Shown here: positions 44,020 to 54,225 of the stretch, piece after piece
Layout of the letters: every line of letters starts with the position of its first letter
Numbering within the stretch: the first letter of the stretch is position 1
NCBI GenBank assembly: GCA_021811085.1
Contig: JAJZPQ010000020.1
Location: 1 to 58,799 of the forward strand
Length of the DNA stretch: 58,799 nt
Origin: Pseudomonadota bacterium
GTDB taxonomy: Bacteria; Pseudomonadota; Gammaproteobacteria; Burkholderiales; SG8-39
Reading direction: 5' to 3'
Notes under the pieces: model-generated
What the model saw: only the letters and a program-made list of their open reading frames with translations
The model's database searches: none
Told to the model about the DNA's origin: nothing
Translations under genes and position numbers: made by a program

Positions 44020-44685
44020 CTAAGGCTGGGCGAGGCGGCGCAGCGCTGCGGCGTCGGTGATGCGGATTTGTTCGCGGCCCAGCGCGACCCAGCCGCGGTC
44101 CTGGAAACTGGCGAGCAAGCGGCTCACCATCTCGCGCACGCTGCCCAGTTCATCGGCCAGACCCTGATGGGTGGCGCGCACCAATTCGCCCTTGCCCAGC
44201 AGCAGCGCGGCGAGACGCTGGTCCAGCTTGTAGAACGTGACCGCCTCGACCAGACTCATCAAATCGGCCAGACGCTCCGAAAACAGGCCGAAAACATAGT
44301 CGCGGAACGGTTTGTGCTCGGCCAGCAGCCGGTGGAACAGTGCCGGCGGCAAGGCGAACAGGGTCACCGCGGTTTCGGCGACGCCGGTGGCCGAGTAAGG
44401 GCTGCCGCCGAGCAGGCAGCTGCTCGAGAGCAGGCAGCTTTCCCCCGGCGCGATGCGGTAGAGCTGAACTTCGCGGCCGTTGGGTGCGGACTTGACCACG
44501 CGCACGCGGCCTTCGAGCAGCATCGGAAAGCCGGTACAGGGGCTCGCCGCCTCGAACAGGATGGTGCCCGCCGGCGCCTGCCGCGGCGTCGCGCTGCGCA
44601 CGATCTCCTCCACCGCGGCATCGGGCAGCTGCTGGAACACCGGGAACAGCTGCAGCAGCTTGGTTTTCAATTCCGCGGCAGTCAT
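44020..44685 (-). CDS. Crp/Fnr-family transcriptional regulator
   Basis: 221 aa from ATG 44685, overlapping the selU stop (ATGA), with AGAGG upstream. An N-terminal cyclic-nucleotide-binding-like beta roll (GTILFEAASPCTGFPMLLEGRV) and a C-terminal winged HTH (THQGLADELGSVREMVSRLL). A C-x4-C pair (CLLSSSCLLGG) sits in the beta roll. It lacks the N-terminal CxxCxxC cluster of true Fnr, so it is not an obvious oxygen sensor of the classical kind. Translational coupling to selU is unusual and suggests joint control. Confidence 0.85.
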   Translation of the reverse strand: MTAAELKTKLLQLFPVFQQLPDAAVEEIVRSATPRQAPAGTILFEAASPCTGFPMLLEGRVRVVKSAPNGREVQLYRIAPGESCLLSSSCLLGGSPYSATGVAETAVTLFALPPALFHRLLAEHKPFRDYVFGLFSERLADLMSLVEAVTFYKLDQRLAALLLGKGELVRATHQGLADELGSVREMVSRLLASFQDRGWVALGREQIRITDAAALRRLAQP

Positions 44686-45737
44686 GCTTTCGCCTCTGCA
44701 ATCAATTGTGTCGCGATCCGCTTGAGCGAGGCGGGATCCAGCTTGGACGGCCGCAGCACCCGTGCTTCGGCCAGGCGGGAAAAATTCTTCAGCGTGGCGC
44801 GGCGGTAGGCCGGATCGTAGTGATTGGCGAGCAAGTCGGCGACCAGCTCGTGCCAACGCTGCTCCTCGACTTGCTGCATCCAGCGCGCGAGCGTCTCCTT
44901 GCTGTGCAGCGCGGTAAGACAGGCCAGCTTGGCTTTGAGTTCGCGCGGATCGCCGAGGAAATGCACGTATTCATCGACAAGGAACGCAACGCGCTCGGGC
45001 AGCGGCGCCTCGATCAGCACGCAGGGGCTCTCGCGCATGCGCGCGAGCAAGTGCTCGGGCACCTGCAGCTGTCCGATTTTCCGGCTTTCGGCCTCCACGT
45101 ACACGGTTTGGTGCGGATCGAGTTTGCGCAGCGCGTCCCACACCAGGCTGTCGAACATCTTCTGCGACGGCTGCGGCTGCGCCGGCAGGTTGCCGAGCAC
45201 CGAACCGCGGTGGCTCGCCAGGTGTTCCAGGTCGAGCACTTGTGCGCCGGCCGCAGCGAGAGCCTGCAGCAGGCGGCTCTTCGCGCTGCCGGTCGCGCCG
45301 CAGACCACGCGGTAGCGCAATTTCTGCGGCAGCGAGGCGAGCTGCGCCAGAATTTCGCGCCGATAGGCGCGATAGCCGCCTTCGAGCTGCGCCGCATGCC
45401 AGCCGATTTCGGACAGGATATGCGCCATGGCGCCGCTGCGCTTGCCGCCGCGCCAGCAGTACACCAGCGGGCGCCAGCCCCTGCCGTGCGCGGCGAAGCT
45501 GTCCTCGATATGGCGTGCGATGTTTTTCGCCACCAGCGCCGCGCCATGCTTCTTCGCATCAAACGGAGATACCTGCTTGTACAGGGTGCCGATCGCCGCG
45601 CGTTCCGCGTCGTCGAGCACGGGGCAGTTGACCGCGCCTGGAACATGGTCTTCGGCGTACTCCGCGGGCGAGCGCACGTCGATGACCTCGTCAAAATCGG
45701 CCAGCTGTGCTACGGTTACGGCATTGGGAAATTTCAC
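44682..45737 (-). CDS. selU: tRNA 2-selenouridine synthase
   Basis: 351 aa from GTG 45737 (VKFPNAVTVAQLADFDEVID); upstream in-frame ATG 45842 would run into selD. N-terminal rhodanese domain with its catalytic Cys in LVYCWRGGKRSGAM, then a P-loop domain (GATGSAKSRLLQAL). SelU (MnmH) converts 2-thiouridine at the wobble base to 2-selenouridine, using selenophosphate made by the divergently encoded SelD. Confidence 0.92.
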   Translation of the reverse strand: MKFPNAVTVAQLADFDEVIDVRSPAEYAEDHVPGAVNCPVLDDAERAAIGTLYKQVSPFDAKKHGAALVAKNIARHIEDSFAAHGRGWRPLVYCWRGGKRSGAMAHILSEIGWHAAQLEGGYRAYRREILAQLASLPQKLRYRVVCGATGSAKSRLLQALAAAGAQVLDLEHLASHRGSVLGNLPAQPQPSQKMFDSLVWDALRKLDPHQTVYVEAESRKIGQLQVPEHLLARMRESPCVLIEAPLPERVAFLVDEYVHFLGDPRELKAKLACLTALHSKETLARWMQQVEEQRWHELVADLLANHYDPAYRRATLKNFSRLAEARVLRPSKLDPASLKRIATQLIAEAKA

Positions 45738-45841
45738 GGATTTTCCGAGGAAGCCGCATCGAATCAGGATGCGGCTTCTGTGCTTTGGAATCAGCCGCAA
45801 GTTTACACGCAAACACCGCAATTCAACGGAGTCCCGTCGCA

Positions 45842-46894
45842 ATGAATACGCCTGCCGATGCCATTTTTCGCCTCACCCAGTTCAGCCATGGCGGCGGCTG
45901 CGGCTGCAAGATTGCCCCGGGCGTGCTCACCGAGTTGCTCGCGGCGACGCCGATCCGGAATCTGCCCAAGGACCTGCTGGTGGGCACGGAGTCGAGCGAC
46001 GATGCCGCGGTGTACCGCTTGAGCGATACCCAGGCGCTGGTCGCGACCACCGATTTCTTCACTCCTATCGTCGACGATCCCTATGATTTCGGCCGCATCG
46101 CTGCGACCAACGCGCTGTCCGACATCTACGCCATGGGCGGGCGCCCGTTCATGGCGCTCGCGATCGTCGGCATGCCGCTGGACAAGCTGCCGGTCGACGT
46201 AATCCAGAAAATCCTCACCGGCGGCGAGTCGGTATGCGCTGCAGCCGGCATTCCCATCGCGGGCGGGCATTCGATCGACGTGCTCGAGCCGATTTACGGC
46301 CTGGTCGGCCTGGGCCTGGTGCACCCGGACCGGGTCAAGCGCAACGACCGCGCGCAAGCAGGCGACGTGCTGATCCTGGGCAAGCCGCTGGGCGTGGGCA
46401 TACTCTCGGCCGCGCTCAAAAAGGGCACGCTCTCGGCCGCAGGCTATGCGCAGATGATTGCCGCTACGACCCAGCTCAATACGCCCGGCACCGCCCTGGG
46501 CGGTCTGGCCGGGGTGCATGCCATGACCGACGTGACCGGCTTCGGCTTGGCCGGGCATTTGCTGGAAATCTGCCGCGGTTCCGGGCTCGGGGCCGAACTG
46601 CGTTTCGCCGATCTGCCTCTCATCGACGAGGCGCGGCGCTGGGCGGAGCAGGGTACGGTGACCGGCGCGAGCGCGCGCAACTGGAGCGGCTATGGCAAAG
46701 AGGTGCGCCTGCCGGAGGGCGCGCCCGATTGGCAGCGCGCGCTCATCACGGATCCGCAGACCAGCGGCGGGCTGCTCGTCGCATGTTCAGCGCAATCGGA
46801 GGCGCAGGTGCTGGCCGAATTCAGGCAGCAAGGCTTCGATGCGGCGTGCCGCATCGGGCGCATGGTCGCCGGGCAGGGTGTGTCGGTCGACTAG
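45842..46894 (+). CDS. selD: Selenophosphate synthetase
   Basis: 350 aa from ATG 45842. It makes selenophosphate from selenide and ATP. The active-site segment reads GGGCGCKIAPGVL, with Cys rather than selenocysteine at the position some bacteria fill with Sec. Further landmarks are SSDDAAVYRL, TDFFTPIVDDPYDFGRIAA and DPQTSGGLLVACS. The gene faces away from selU, with ~104 nt between starts, giving a shared control region. Confidence 0.94.
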   Translation: MNTPADAIFRLTQFSHGGGCGCKIAPGVLTELLAATPIRNLPKDLLVGTESSDDAAVYRLSDTQALVATTDFFTPIVDDPYDFGRIAATNALSDIYAMGGRPFMALAIVGMPLDKLPVDVIQKILTGGESVCAAAGIPIAGGHSIDVLEPIYGLVGLGLVHPDRVKRNDRAQAGDVLILGKPLGVGILSAALKKGTLSAAGYAQMIAATTQLNTPGTALGGLAGVHAMTDVTGFGLAGHLLEICRGSGLGAELRFADLPLIDEARRWAEQGTVTGASARNWSGYGKEVRLPEGAPDWQRALITDPQTSGGLLVACSAQSEAQVLAEFRQQGFDAACRIGRMVAGQGVSVD

Positions 46895-46897
46895 CTT

Positions 46898-47998
<1,101 letters not shown>

Positions 47999-48006
47999 GG
48001 GCGGCT

Positions 48007-48915
48007 CTATCCTTTCGTTGCGCCGGCGGTCAGGCCGGCGATGTAGTAATCCATGAGGAAGGCGTAAATAATCAGCGGCGGCGCCGCACCCATCAGGCAG
48101 GCGGCCATGATCTGGCCCCAGTTGTAGACGTCGCCCTTGATCAGCGTGGTGACGATGCCCACCGGCAGCACCAGCTGGTCGGCCGAGACGGTGAACGCCA
48201 TGGGGTAAAGGAACTCGGACCAGGAGACGGTGAACGCGAAGATCGTCGCGGCGATGATCCCCGGTAACGCGACCGGCAGGAAGATCTTGGTCAGCATCTG
48301 GATATAGCCGGCGCCGTCGATCAGCGCCGCTTCGTCGAGTTCCTTCGGGATCGACTGGAAGTAGCCGATCATGATCCAGGTGCAGAACGGCACCGTGAGC
48401 GTGGGGTAGATGATGATCAGCGCCCACCAGTGATTGAGCAGCGCGATGCCGGTGGTGTCGTGCACCCAGGCCATGATCTTGAACAGCGGGATGAACAGCA
48501 GTGTGTCGGGTACGAGGTAGGTCAGGAACACCCCGGCCGCCAGCGTGGTCGAGCCCCAGAACTTCATGCGCCCGAGCGAGAACGCCGCCGGCACCGCGAT
48601 CAGCATCGTGATCGCGACCACCGCGAGCGAGATCACTGCCGAATTGCGAAAGAACGTGAGGTACTGTTCGGAGGTGAGCAGCGCAATGAAGTTGTCCAGC
48701 GTCGGGTGGAACACCCACCACGGATTGCTCATGGAGGCGATCTCGCCGCTGCTCTTCAGTCCCATGATCAGCATGTAAACCGGCGGCATGAGGAAGAACA
48801 CTGCGAACATGATCAGAAACACGTAGGACCAGACGAGCGCCCAGCGCCGGCTGCGCTTGAGGCTGCCGCGCTTGGCCGGCACTTCGGCCTTGATTTCGGC
48901 TGCGATCGCGCTCAT
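48007..48915 (-). CDS. Sugar-type ABC importer permease (MalG-like)
   Basis: 302-aa inner-membrane protein. N-terminal Arg/Lys-rich leader, six helices ([20 protein letters not shown] first), and the EAA loop [23 protein letters not shown]. Its ATG at 48915 lies 2 nt after the stop of the partner permease. Confidence 0.9.
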   Translation of the reverse strand: MSAIAAEIKAEVPAKRGSLKRSRRWALVWSYVFLIMFAVFFLMPPVYMLIMGLKSSGEIASMSNPWWVFHPTLDNFIALLTSEQYLTFFRNSAVISLAVVAITMLIAVPAAFSLGRMKFWGSTTLAAGVFLTYLVPDTLLFIPLFKIMAWVHDTTGIALLNHWWALIIIYPTLTVPFCTWIMIGYFQSIPKELDEAALIDGAGYIQMLTKIFLPVALPGIIAATIFAFTVSWSEFLYPMAFTVSADQLVLPVGIVTTLIKGDVYNWGQIMAACLMGAAPPLIIYAFLMDYYIAGLTAGATKG

Positions 48916-48917
48916 GG

Positions 48918-49847
48918 TCAGACCGAGCTGCCGCGGCGGTTGATGTCGCGCAGGATGAAGAACGCCGCGACGCCCAGGATCGGCAGCATGAACAGCGACA
49001 CCGACGCGCCCATGGGGATATTGTTGCCCTGGATGCCGAGCGAGAACGCCCAGGTGGCGAACACGTGCGTCGAGTCGACCGGCCCGCCCGCGGTCAGGAT
49101 GCGCACGATGTCGAAGTTGGCGAAGGTCACGATGAGCGAGAACAGCATGGTGATTGCGATGATGTTGCGCATCATCGGCAGCGTCACGTACCAGACCTTC
49201 TGCCACCAGTTGGCGCCGTCGATCGCCGCGGCCTCGTACAGCTGGTCGGGCACGGACTTGAGCGCCGCGAGGTACATGATGAGGAAGAAAGGTGCGCCGT
49301 ACCAGACGTTCACCAGGATCACCGAGAAGCGCGCCCAGGAGGTGACGCCGAGCCAGGGGACAGGTCCGATGCCGAACTTGGCCAGAATCCAGTTTATCGC
49401 GCTGTACGCGGGGTCGAACAGCCAGAACCAGGCGATGGTGCTCATCGCCGTGGGGATCACCCAGGGCACGAGCAGCATGCCGCGCCACTTGCGCTGGCCC
49501 TTGGGCGGAAGGTTGTGCACGAGGTGCGAAGTGACGAAACCGATCAGCGCCTTGAAGAACACCGCGCTGAGGGCGAAGATGCAGGACTGCTTCACCACCA
49601 TCCAGAACGTGTCGAAATGCATCAGGAACAGGATGTTCCTCATGCCGGTGAAGGTCTCCATCTTGCGGTCGAGCATCGACAGATACATGGCGAAAAACGC
49701 CGGATAGATCACCAGTCCGGAAATCAGCAGGATGAGCGGCAGAGCCAACGCCAACGCGGTCGTCGACCTGCGCCGCATGAGCTTCTGCATGGTCATGCGG
49801 CGGGCCGCCGGCGGCGCGGGTGCCTGCACGGTAATTCCGTTCGCCAT
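48918..49847 (-). CDS. Sugar-type ABC importer permease (MalF-like)
   Basis: 309-aa inner-membrane protein with GAGGAGGAA before the ATG. First helix [23 protein letters not shown] loop [23 protein letters not shown]. It is separated from the binding-protein gene by a strong hairpin (49898-49926), which probably sets its lower expression. Confidence 0.9.
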   Translation of the reverse strand: MANGITVQAPAPPAARRMTMQKLMRRRSTTALALALPLILLISGLVIYPAFFAMYLSMLDRKMETFTGMRNILFLMHFDTFWMVVKQSCIFALSAVFFKALIGFVTSHLVHNLPPKGQRKWRGMLLVPWVIPTAMSTIAWFWLFDPAYSAINWILAKFGIGPVPWLGVTSWARFSVILVNVWYGAPFFLIMYLAALKSVPDQLYEAAAIDGANWWQKVWYVTLPMMRNIIAITMLFSLIVTFANFDIVRILTAGGPVDSTHVFATWAFSLGIQGNNIPMGASVSLFMLPILGVAAFFILRDINRRGSSV

Positions 49848-49897
49848 CGAATTCCTCCTCGTCGATACCGGTGCGCGTCGACCCGTCCGAGCCGACC

Positions 49898-49926
49898 GGG
49901 AAGCGCCGGCGGCGCCGGCGCTTCCC
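49898..49926 (-). other. 13-bp perfect inverted repeat between binding-protein and permease genes
   Basis: GGGAAGCGCCGGC-GGC-GCCGGCGCTTCCC folds into a very stable stem with a 3-nt loop, without a T tract on either side. In maltose-type operons such structures protect the upstream binding-protein mRNA from 3' decay and reduce read-through into the permease genes. Confidence 0.65.
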
Positions 49927-49942
49927 GAACCCCGCTGCCGAT

Positions 49943-51298
49943 TTACATCATCGTGTAGGCTGCGAGCTGCTTCTCGGCCCAGGCAATGGTGTCCTTGATG
50001 GACTCCTTCTCGAACGTGCACTTGGCGATCATCTTGGTCATCAGACCCTGGGTGTAGATCTGGTTCGCCACGTGCACGGGCGCCGGGGAACCCGCGACGG
50101 TCACGATCTGGTCCGGCGTCGGCGGGTAGTTGTACACGACCCCCTTAGGCGGATCGACTTCGGACCAGGTTTTGAAGTCGCGCAAATTCTTGAATCCGGG
50201 AATGTCGTAGCCCACGCTCGCCGCGACGAAGCGCTCGGCGGACTGGCGTGACAGCAGGTGTGCGAGCAGGCTCTTCGCCGCCGACTTGTTGGGAGAGAAC
50301 TTCCAGACCGCCCAGAAGAACGGCAGGGCCGGCGCGTAGCGGCCCTTCGGCCCCTTGGGCGTCGCGAAGATCCAGGTATCCGACGCGACCGCCGGGTTGT
50401 CGCGCTTGGCGACCGCCCAGGCGCTCGGCGGATTCATGATCAGGGATGCCTGTCCCGAGATGAAGGCCTTGTTGTTCGAGGCATCGTCCCACGCGATCAC
50501 GTCCTTCGGCAGCGCCGGCACCAGACGCTGCGCCCACTCGAGCACCTGCTTGGTGTTGTCGGAATTTACGGTCACGTCGCCCTTCGCGTTGACCAGCTCC
50601 GCGCCGTAGGCGTGGAACAGCGCGCCGGCCCAGTCCACGTAGTCGGTGGTGCCGCTCAGGCCGAGACCGAAGGGAACGCCGCCCTTGGCGCACTTGATGG
50701 CCACGTCGAGATACTTGTCCCAGGTCCAGGCGTCCTGCAGCGCCTTGTCCGAGTGGCCGCCGGGTCCGGCGTACATCTTGGTCACGTCGAGGTCGGCGAA
50801 CTTCTTGAGCAGGCTGATGCGGGCGCAAGGCGGCTTCAGCTGGCTCCCGGTCACCGCGGGCGCGGCAACCCAGTGGCCTTTAATCTTCGCGAGGTAATCG
50901 ACGATCGGATAGGTCGGACCGTTCGCCTTGATCGCGGCGGCCATGATGTCGTCTACCGGTTCGAAGTCCTCGGCGTAGGCCGCGGGCGACCATGCGCTCG
51001 GCTGCACCAAGTCGTGCCCGGACTTCGCCAGCTTCTCTGCGGCGATGGTCAGCTCGAGCTTGGCGCCCTGCGAGGTGATGAAGTCGATGGAGATATCGAC
51101 CTTGTTCTTCGCTGCCCACTCGTGGCAGACCGCTTCCATGGCTTTGTTCGCGCCTGGTACCCAGTGATCCCAGAAAGCAACCGAGATCTTTCCGGCGGCG
51201 CGCGAAGTTCGTATGAAAGGCGGGGAAAGCGTGACGGCCGATGCTGCTGCCGTCGTCGCAAGAAAGCGACGACGGGTAAAGCTCTTGCTTGAAGTCAT
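49943..51298 (-). CDS. Tat-exported ABC solute-binding protein (family 1)
   Basis: 451 aa with a twin-arginine signal: FTRRRFLATTAAASAVTL, cleavage probably after SRAAG. The mature protein has the type 1 (sugar-binding) fold; landmarks are VAFWDHWVPGANKAMEAV and the many aromatic residues expected of a carbohydrate binder. Tat export means it folds in the cytoplasm. Substrate not determined; the start KISVAFWDHWVPGANK resembles polyol/oligosaccharide binders. First gene of the operon, transcribed leftwards from the 51.3 kb intergenic region. Confidence 0.88.
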   Translation of the reverse strand: MTSSKSFTRRRFLATTAAASAVTLSPPFIRTSRAAGKISVAFWDHWVPGANKAMEAVCHEWAAKNKVDISIDFITSQGAKLELTIAAEKLAKSGHDLVQPSAWSPAAYAEDFEPVDDIMAAAIKANGPTYPIVDYLAKIKGHWVAAPAVTGSQLKPPCARISLLKKFADLDVTKMYAGPGGHSDKALQDAWTWDKYLDVAIKCAKGGVPFGLGLSGTTDYVDWAGALFHAYGAELVNAKGDVTVNSDNTKQVLEWAQRLVPALPKDVIAWDDASNNKAFISGQASLIMNPPSAWAVAKRDNPAVASDTWIFATPKGPKGRYAPALPFFWAVWKFSPNKSAAKSLLAHLLSRQSAERFVAASVGYDIPGFKNLRDFKTWSEVDPPKGVVYNYPPTPDQIVTVAGSPAPVHVANQIYTQGLMTKMIAKCTFEKESIKDTIAWAEKQLAAYTMM

Positions 51299-51780
51299 CC
51301 TTGCCTCCTTCTGGTGGGTTGATGTAACGCGTGCGAACGTTTGCGTCTTTTTATTCTTTCTGCCGGCGCCCGTTGCCTATGCAATTTCGAGCAATTCGTG
51401 TTGCGCCGACCCAACCTGTCGAAATCATGCTAAACATTTCGCGCGCGTTCGTCCAGCGCGTCGGCGCATTTTTCTCGTGCTGCGGTGCAACGCGAGTTCG
51501 GCCGCGAGAAATATTTGTCGTTGCGTCGACGCGGCCCGCACAACTACGACTACAGAGGGGAACAGAAGGTTCCTGCGCCAGATTCCGGGTGCCCGATCGC
51601 TGATTACGATGAAGCGTTCTAGCGCGTCGCATGTAGTGGTAAACACCTACTGTCAACAGTGCTTTCGCGAACGCGCGGCGATTGCCGCGTAGATGATGAA
51701 CTCCGCGAACGCGCTTCGGCGCGCAGAGCGTCGATCGCCTCGCCCGGGACGCGCTTGATATAGCCGTTAGCTATGTTGCG

Positions 51781-51794
51781 ACATCACGTGATGT
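51781..51794. promoter_or_regulatory. 14-bp perfect palindrome in the binding-protein/parA intergenic region
   Basis: ACATCACGTGATGT reads the same on both strands. It lies ~480 nt from the ABC operon start and ~210 nt before parA. The whole 51299-52002 stretch has no gene I can support; apart from this palindrome and the parA promoter I see nothing definite. It could be a LacI/GntR-type operator or a ParB-like site. Confidence 0.4.
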
Positions 51795-51907
51795 GCGCCG
51801 CCGCATTCAAATGGCTAAAGGGCTTGGCTAACCTATTCCTCGATGGCTTGATTTTCGTCATAAATCCTTGCTATATAGGTTTCTCAAAGAGATTACTGCG
51901 AATATCA

Positions 51908-51936
51908 TTGTCAAGACATTGTTTTTGAGAGATTAT
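51908..51936 (+). promoter_or_regulatory. Probable parA promoter
   Basis: TTGTCA and GATTAT are separated by 17 nt in an AT-rich stretch that contrasts with the high-GC surroundings, about 65 nt before the parA start. A small GAGAG-ATTATTA-CTCTC repeat overlaps the -10. Confidence 0.45.
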
Positions 51937-52002
51937 TACTCTCTCGCTGATTTGCTGCGGTCGAAACCTGGTTGTGCCCTGTGGGCTTCGAGGAACGGAC
52001 CA

Positions 52003-52767
52003 ATGGCAAGAATCGTCGTGTTCAACCAGAAGGGCGGGGTCGGCAAGACGACGACCACGCTGAATCTGGTCGCGCTGCTCGCGCGGCGCGGCAGCGCCCC
52101 CTTGGCGATAGACCTCGATCCGCAGGCCCACTTGTCGGCGATCTGCGGCACCGCGGCCAGTGCCGGCAGCGACAGCCTGTACGCGTTCTACCAGGACGCG
52201 AAACTGCTGGCCGAGCTGATCCGCACCAGCAGCAACGGCTGGTCCATCATTCCTTCGCATCTCGATCTGTCCAAGGTCGACACGCAATTCGGCAAGGGGC
52301 CGCGTGCGTTGCAGCGGCTCAGCACGGGTATCGCCAGGGAACATCTCAACACCGACCGGCCCATCGTGATGGATGCCTGTCCGCTGCTGGGTGTGCTGTC
52401 GCTGAACGGCATTTTCGCCTGCGACCGGGTACTGATCCCGATTTCCGCCGATTATCTGGCGGTGAATGGCGCGCTGCAGATCGATCGCACCTTGCGCGCG
52501 CTGGAGCGCGTGCTGGAAAAGCCGCCGATGCGCCGCTTCGTGACCACGCGCTTCGACGCGCGGCGCAAGATGTCCTGGGACATAGACCGGAAATTGCGCG
52601 AGCGCTTCGGCGCGGAAATGTGCGAGACGCGGATCTCGGAGAGCGTCGGCTTGGCCGAGAGCCCGGCGCAGAATTGCGATGTATTCACGCATGCGCCCGA
52701 GAGCCGCGGTGCGCGCGATTACATCGCGCTGCTGGACGAATTGCAGGCCGCGGGTTTTGTCGGCTAA
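52003..52767 (+). CDS. ParA-family ATPase
   Basis: 254 aa from ATG 52003 (GAGGAA upstream); the longer frame from 51868 would begin upstream of the promoter. Deviant Walker A FNQKGGVGKTTTTLNLVALL with the signature Lys, and DLDPQAHLSAICG. ParA ATPases position plasmids, chromosome origins or large protein complexes on the nucleoid. No parB or cargo gene is adjacent, so its partner is unknown. Convergent with the small gene at 52764, overlapping by 4 nt. Confidence 0.88.
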   Translation: MARIVVFNQKGGVGKTTTTLNLVALLARRGSAPLAIDLDPQAHLSAICGTAASAGSDSLYAFYQDAKLLAELIRTSSNGWSIIPSHLDLSKVDTQFGKGPRALQRLSTGIAREHLNTDRPIVMDACPLLGVLSLNGIFACDRVLIPISADYLAVNGALQIDRTLRALERVLEKPPMRRFVTTRFDARRKMSWDIDRKLRERFGAEMCETRISESVGLAESPAQNCDVFTHAPESRGARDYIALLDELQAAGFVG

Positions 52768-53000
52768 TCGTCTGCCGCGGAGTCCGGACCCGGCTCCCTG
52801 GTGATCAGATTGATCGCGCGCTCCAGATCGAGCGCCTCCTCCTTCAGCGGCGGCTGCGCCTCGTGGCATTCGAGGAATTCGCAATGATGGTAGATCTGGT
52901 TGACCTTGCGCTCGGCGTCGGCGCGGTCGCGCGCCGCGATCATCAGGTGGTCCACCACCGTTCCGCCGCGGGTCTTGATCTTGAAACCGAACTTGATCAC
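52764..53000 (-). CDS. Small conserved-looking hypothetical protein
   Basis: 78 aa, GTG start with AAGGA upstream. A basic N-terminus (IKFGFKIKTRGGTVVDHLMI) precedes a central AARDRADAERKVNQIYHHCEFLEC section. I know no function. Its clean ribosome site, position and coding character support a real gene. Confidence 0.65.
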   Translation of the reverse strand: MIKFGFKIKTRGGTVVDHLMIAARDRADAERKVNQIYHHCEFLECHEAQPPLKEEALDLERAINLITREPGPDSAADD

Positions 53001-53090
53001 GGTTCAGTCCTTCGCTTGTTGCCGCTGCAGATTATCGCATGTCGCGAAGCGAAGCCGGTGGCGCCGTCCTGCTGCAGCCGGCCTTGAGCT

Positions 53091-54224
53091 TCAAGCGTAT
53101 ACGTAACCGTCGAACAGGCGCCGCGCCGTGCGATAGAACGAGCCGCGCGCCACCTGCCACTCTGCGCCCGCGCGCTTTGCTTCCGCGCCGACGGTCAACA
53201 CACCCGATGGCATCGCCAGGCGCAGTTCCTCACGCGCATCGCGCCGCACCGCCTGCCGCACGGTAGTCCCCTCGATGCAGGCCGCGACCGCAGCGCACAG
53301 CGAAGCCGTCAGCGGCAGCGCGCGGTGCGGCTGGCCGTTCGAAATCATGCGCACGGTGAGATCGGCGGCCGCGGCGGGGAGCAGTTCTCCCGAGAGCGTA
53401 GGCGCATCCTGAGGCGGGGACACGAAACCGATGAACGGCACGGCAGGCTTCGCGCGCGCCTCCTCCAGCGTGCGCGCGATGCCCATCGCCACCGAGGCAT
53501 GCAGGCGGATCGCGGCGAGCTGCTGCAGCGCTGCGCCGTTGCGTTCCAGTTCGTCCGGCATTTCCGTGCCGCGCAAGCCGAGCGCTGAGGCCGCAACGAA
53601 AGCGCAGGCATTGGCGGCATCGACCAAGGAGACCTCGATTTTTCCCAGGCCGGGGATGTCGAGCACGTCCAGGGCGTTGCCGCTGGGCAGCAGCCTGCCG
53701 GTCGTGGCGCCGCCGGGTTCGATGAAGTCCAGGCGTATCGGGGCGCCGGTGCCGGCGACACCGGGAATCGCGAGCGCGCCGTCGACCGCGGCGCGGCCTG
53801 CATGCACGCCGAAGCTGGAATGAATGAGCTTGCGCGTATTGGTGTTGAAGATGCGCACCCTGGCTTCGCCGTCGGCGGCGCGCACCAGTCCTTCTTCGAC
53901 CGCGAACGGGCCGACCGCGGACGACATGTTGCCGCAGTTCGCGCCGTAGTCGACGCGCGCCTCCTTGATCTGGACCTGGGCGAAGGTGTAATCGACGTCG
54001 GCGTCTGCGCGCTGCGACGGCGCGATCACGCACACCTTGGACAGGGACGACACTCCGCCGCCCATGCCGTCGAGCTGCCTGCCGCTGGGGTCGGGGCTGC
54101 CCATGGCGGACAGAAAGATCTGGTCCCACTCGGCGCGCGCCGCGGGCAGGTCGCGCGCATGGAACAGGATGCCTTTGCTGGTGCCGCCGCGCATGAACAC
54201 GGCGGGAAATCTGCGCTGGGTCAT
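53091..54224 (-). CDS. prpF: PrpF-family isomerase
   Basis: 377 aa, typical PrpF length. The family start FPAVFMRGGTSKGILFHARD and the core segment VDYGANCGNMSSAVGPFAVE (with catalytic Cys) are clear. PrpF isomerises an aconitate-type intermediate (trans to cis 2-methylaconitate) in the methylcitrate cycle; relatives act on oxalomesaconate. prpC, acnD and prpB are not adjacent, so the physiological substrate is uncertain. It ends 1 nt from the tesA-like stop region. Confidence 0.87.
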   Translation of the reverse strand: MTQRRFPAVFMRGGTSKGILFHARDLPAARAEWDQIFLSAMGSPDPSGRQLDGMGGGVSSLSKVCVIAPSQRADADVDYTFAQVQIKEARVDYGANCGNMSSAVGPFAVEEGLVRAADGEARVRIFNTNTRKLIHSSFGVHAGRAAVDGALAIPGVAGTGAPIRLDFIEPGGATTGRLLPSGNALDVLDIPGLGKIEVSLVDAANACAFVAASALGLRGTEMPDELERNGAALQQLAAIRLHASVAMGIARTLEEARAKPAVPFIGFVSPPQDAPTLSGELLPAAAADLTVRMISNGQPHRALPLTASLCAAVAACIEGTTVRQAVRRDAREELRLAMPSGVLTVGAEAKRAGAEWQVARGSFYRTARRLFDGYVYA

Positions 54225-54225
54225 T

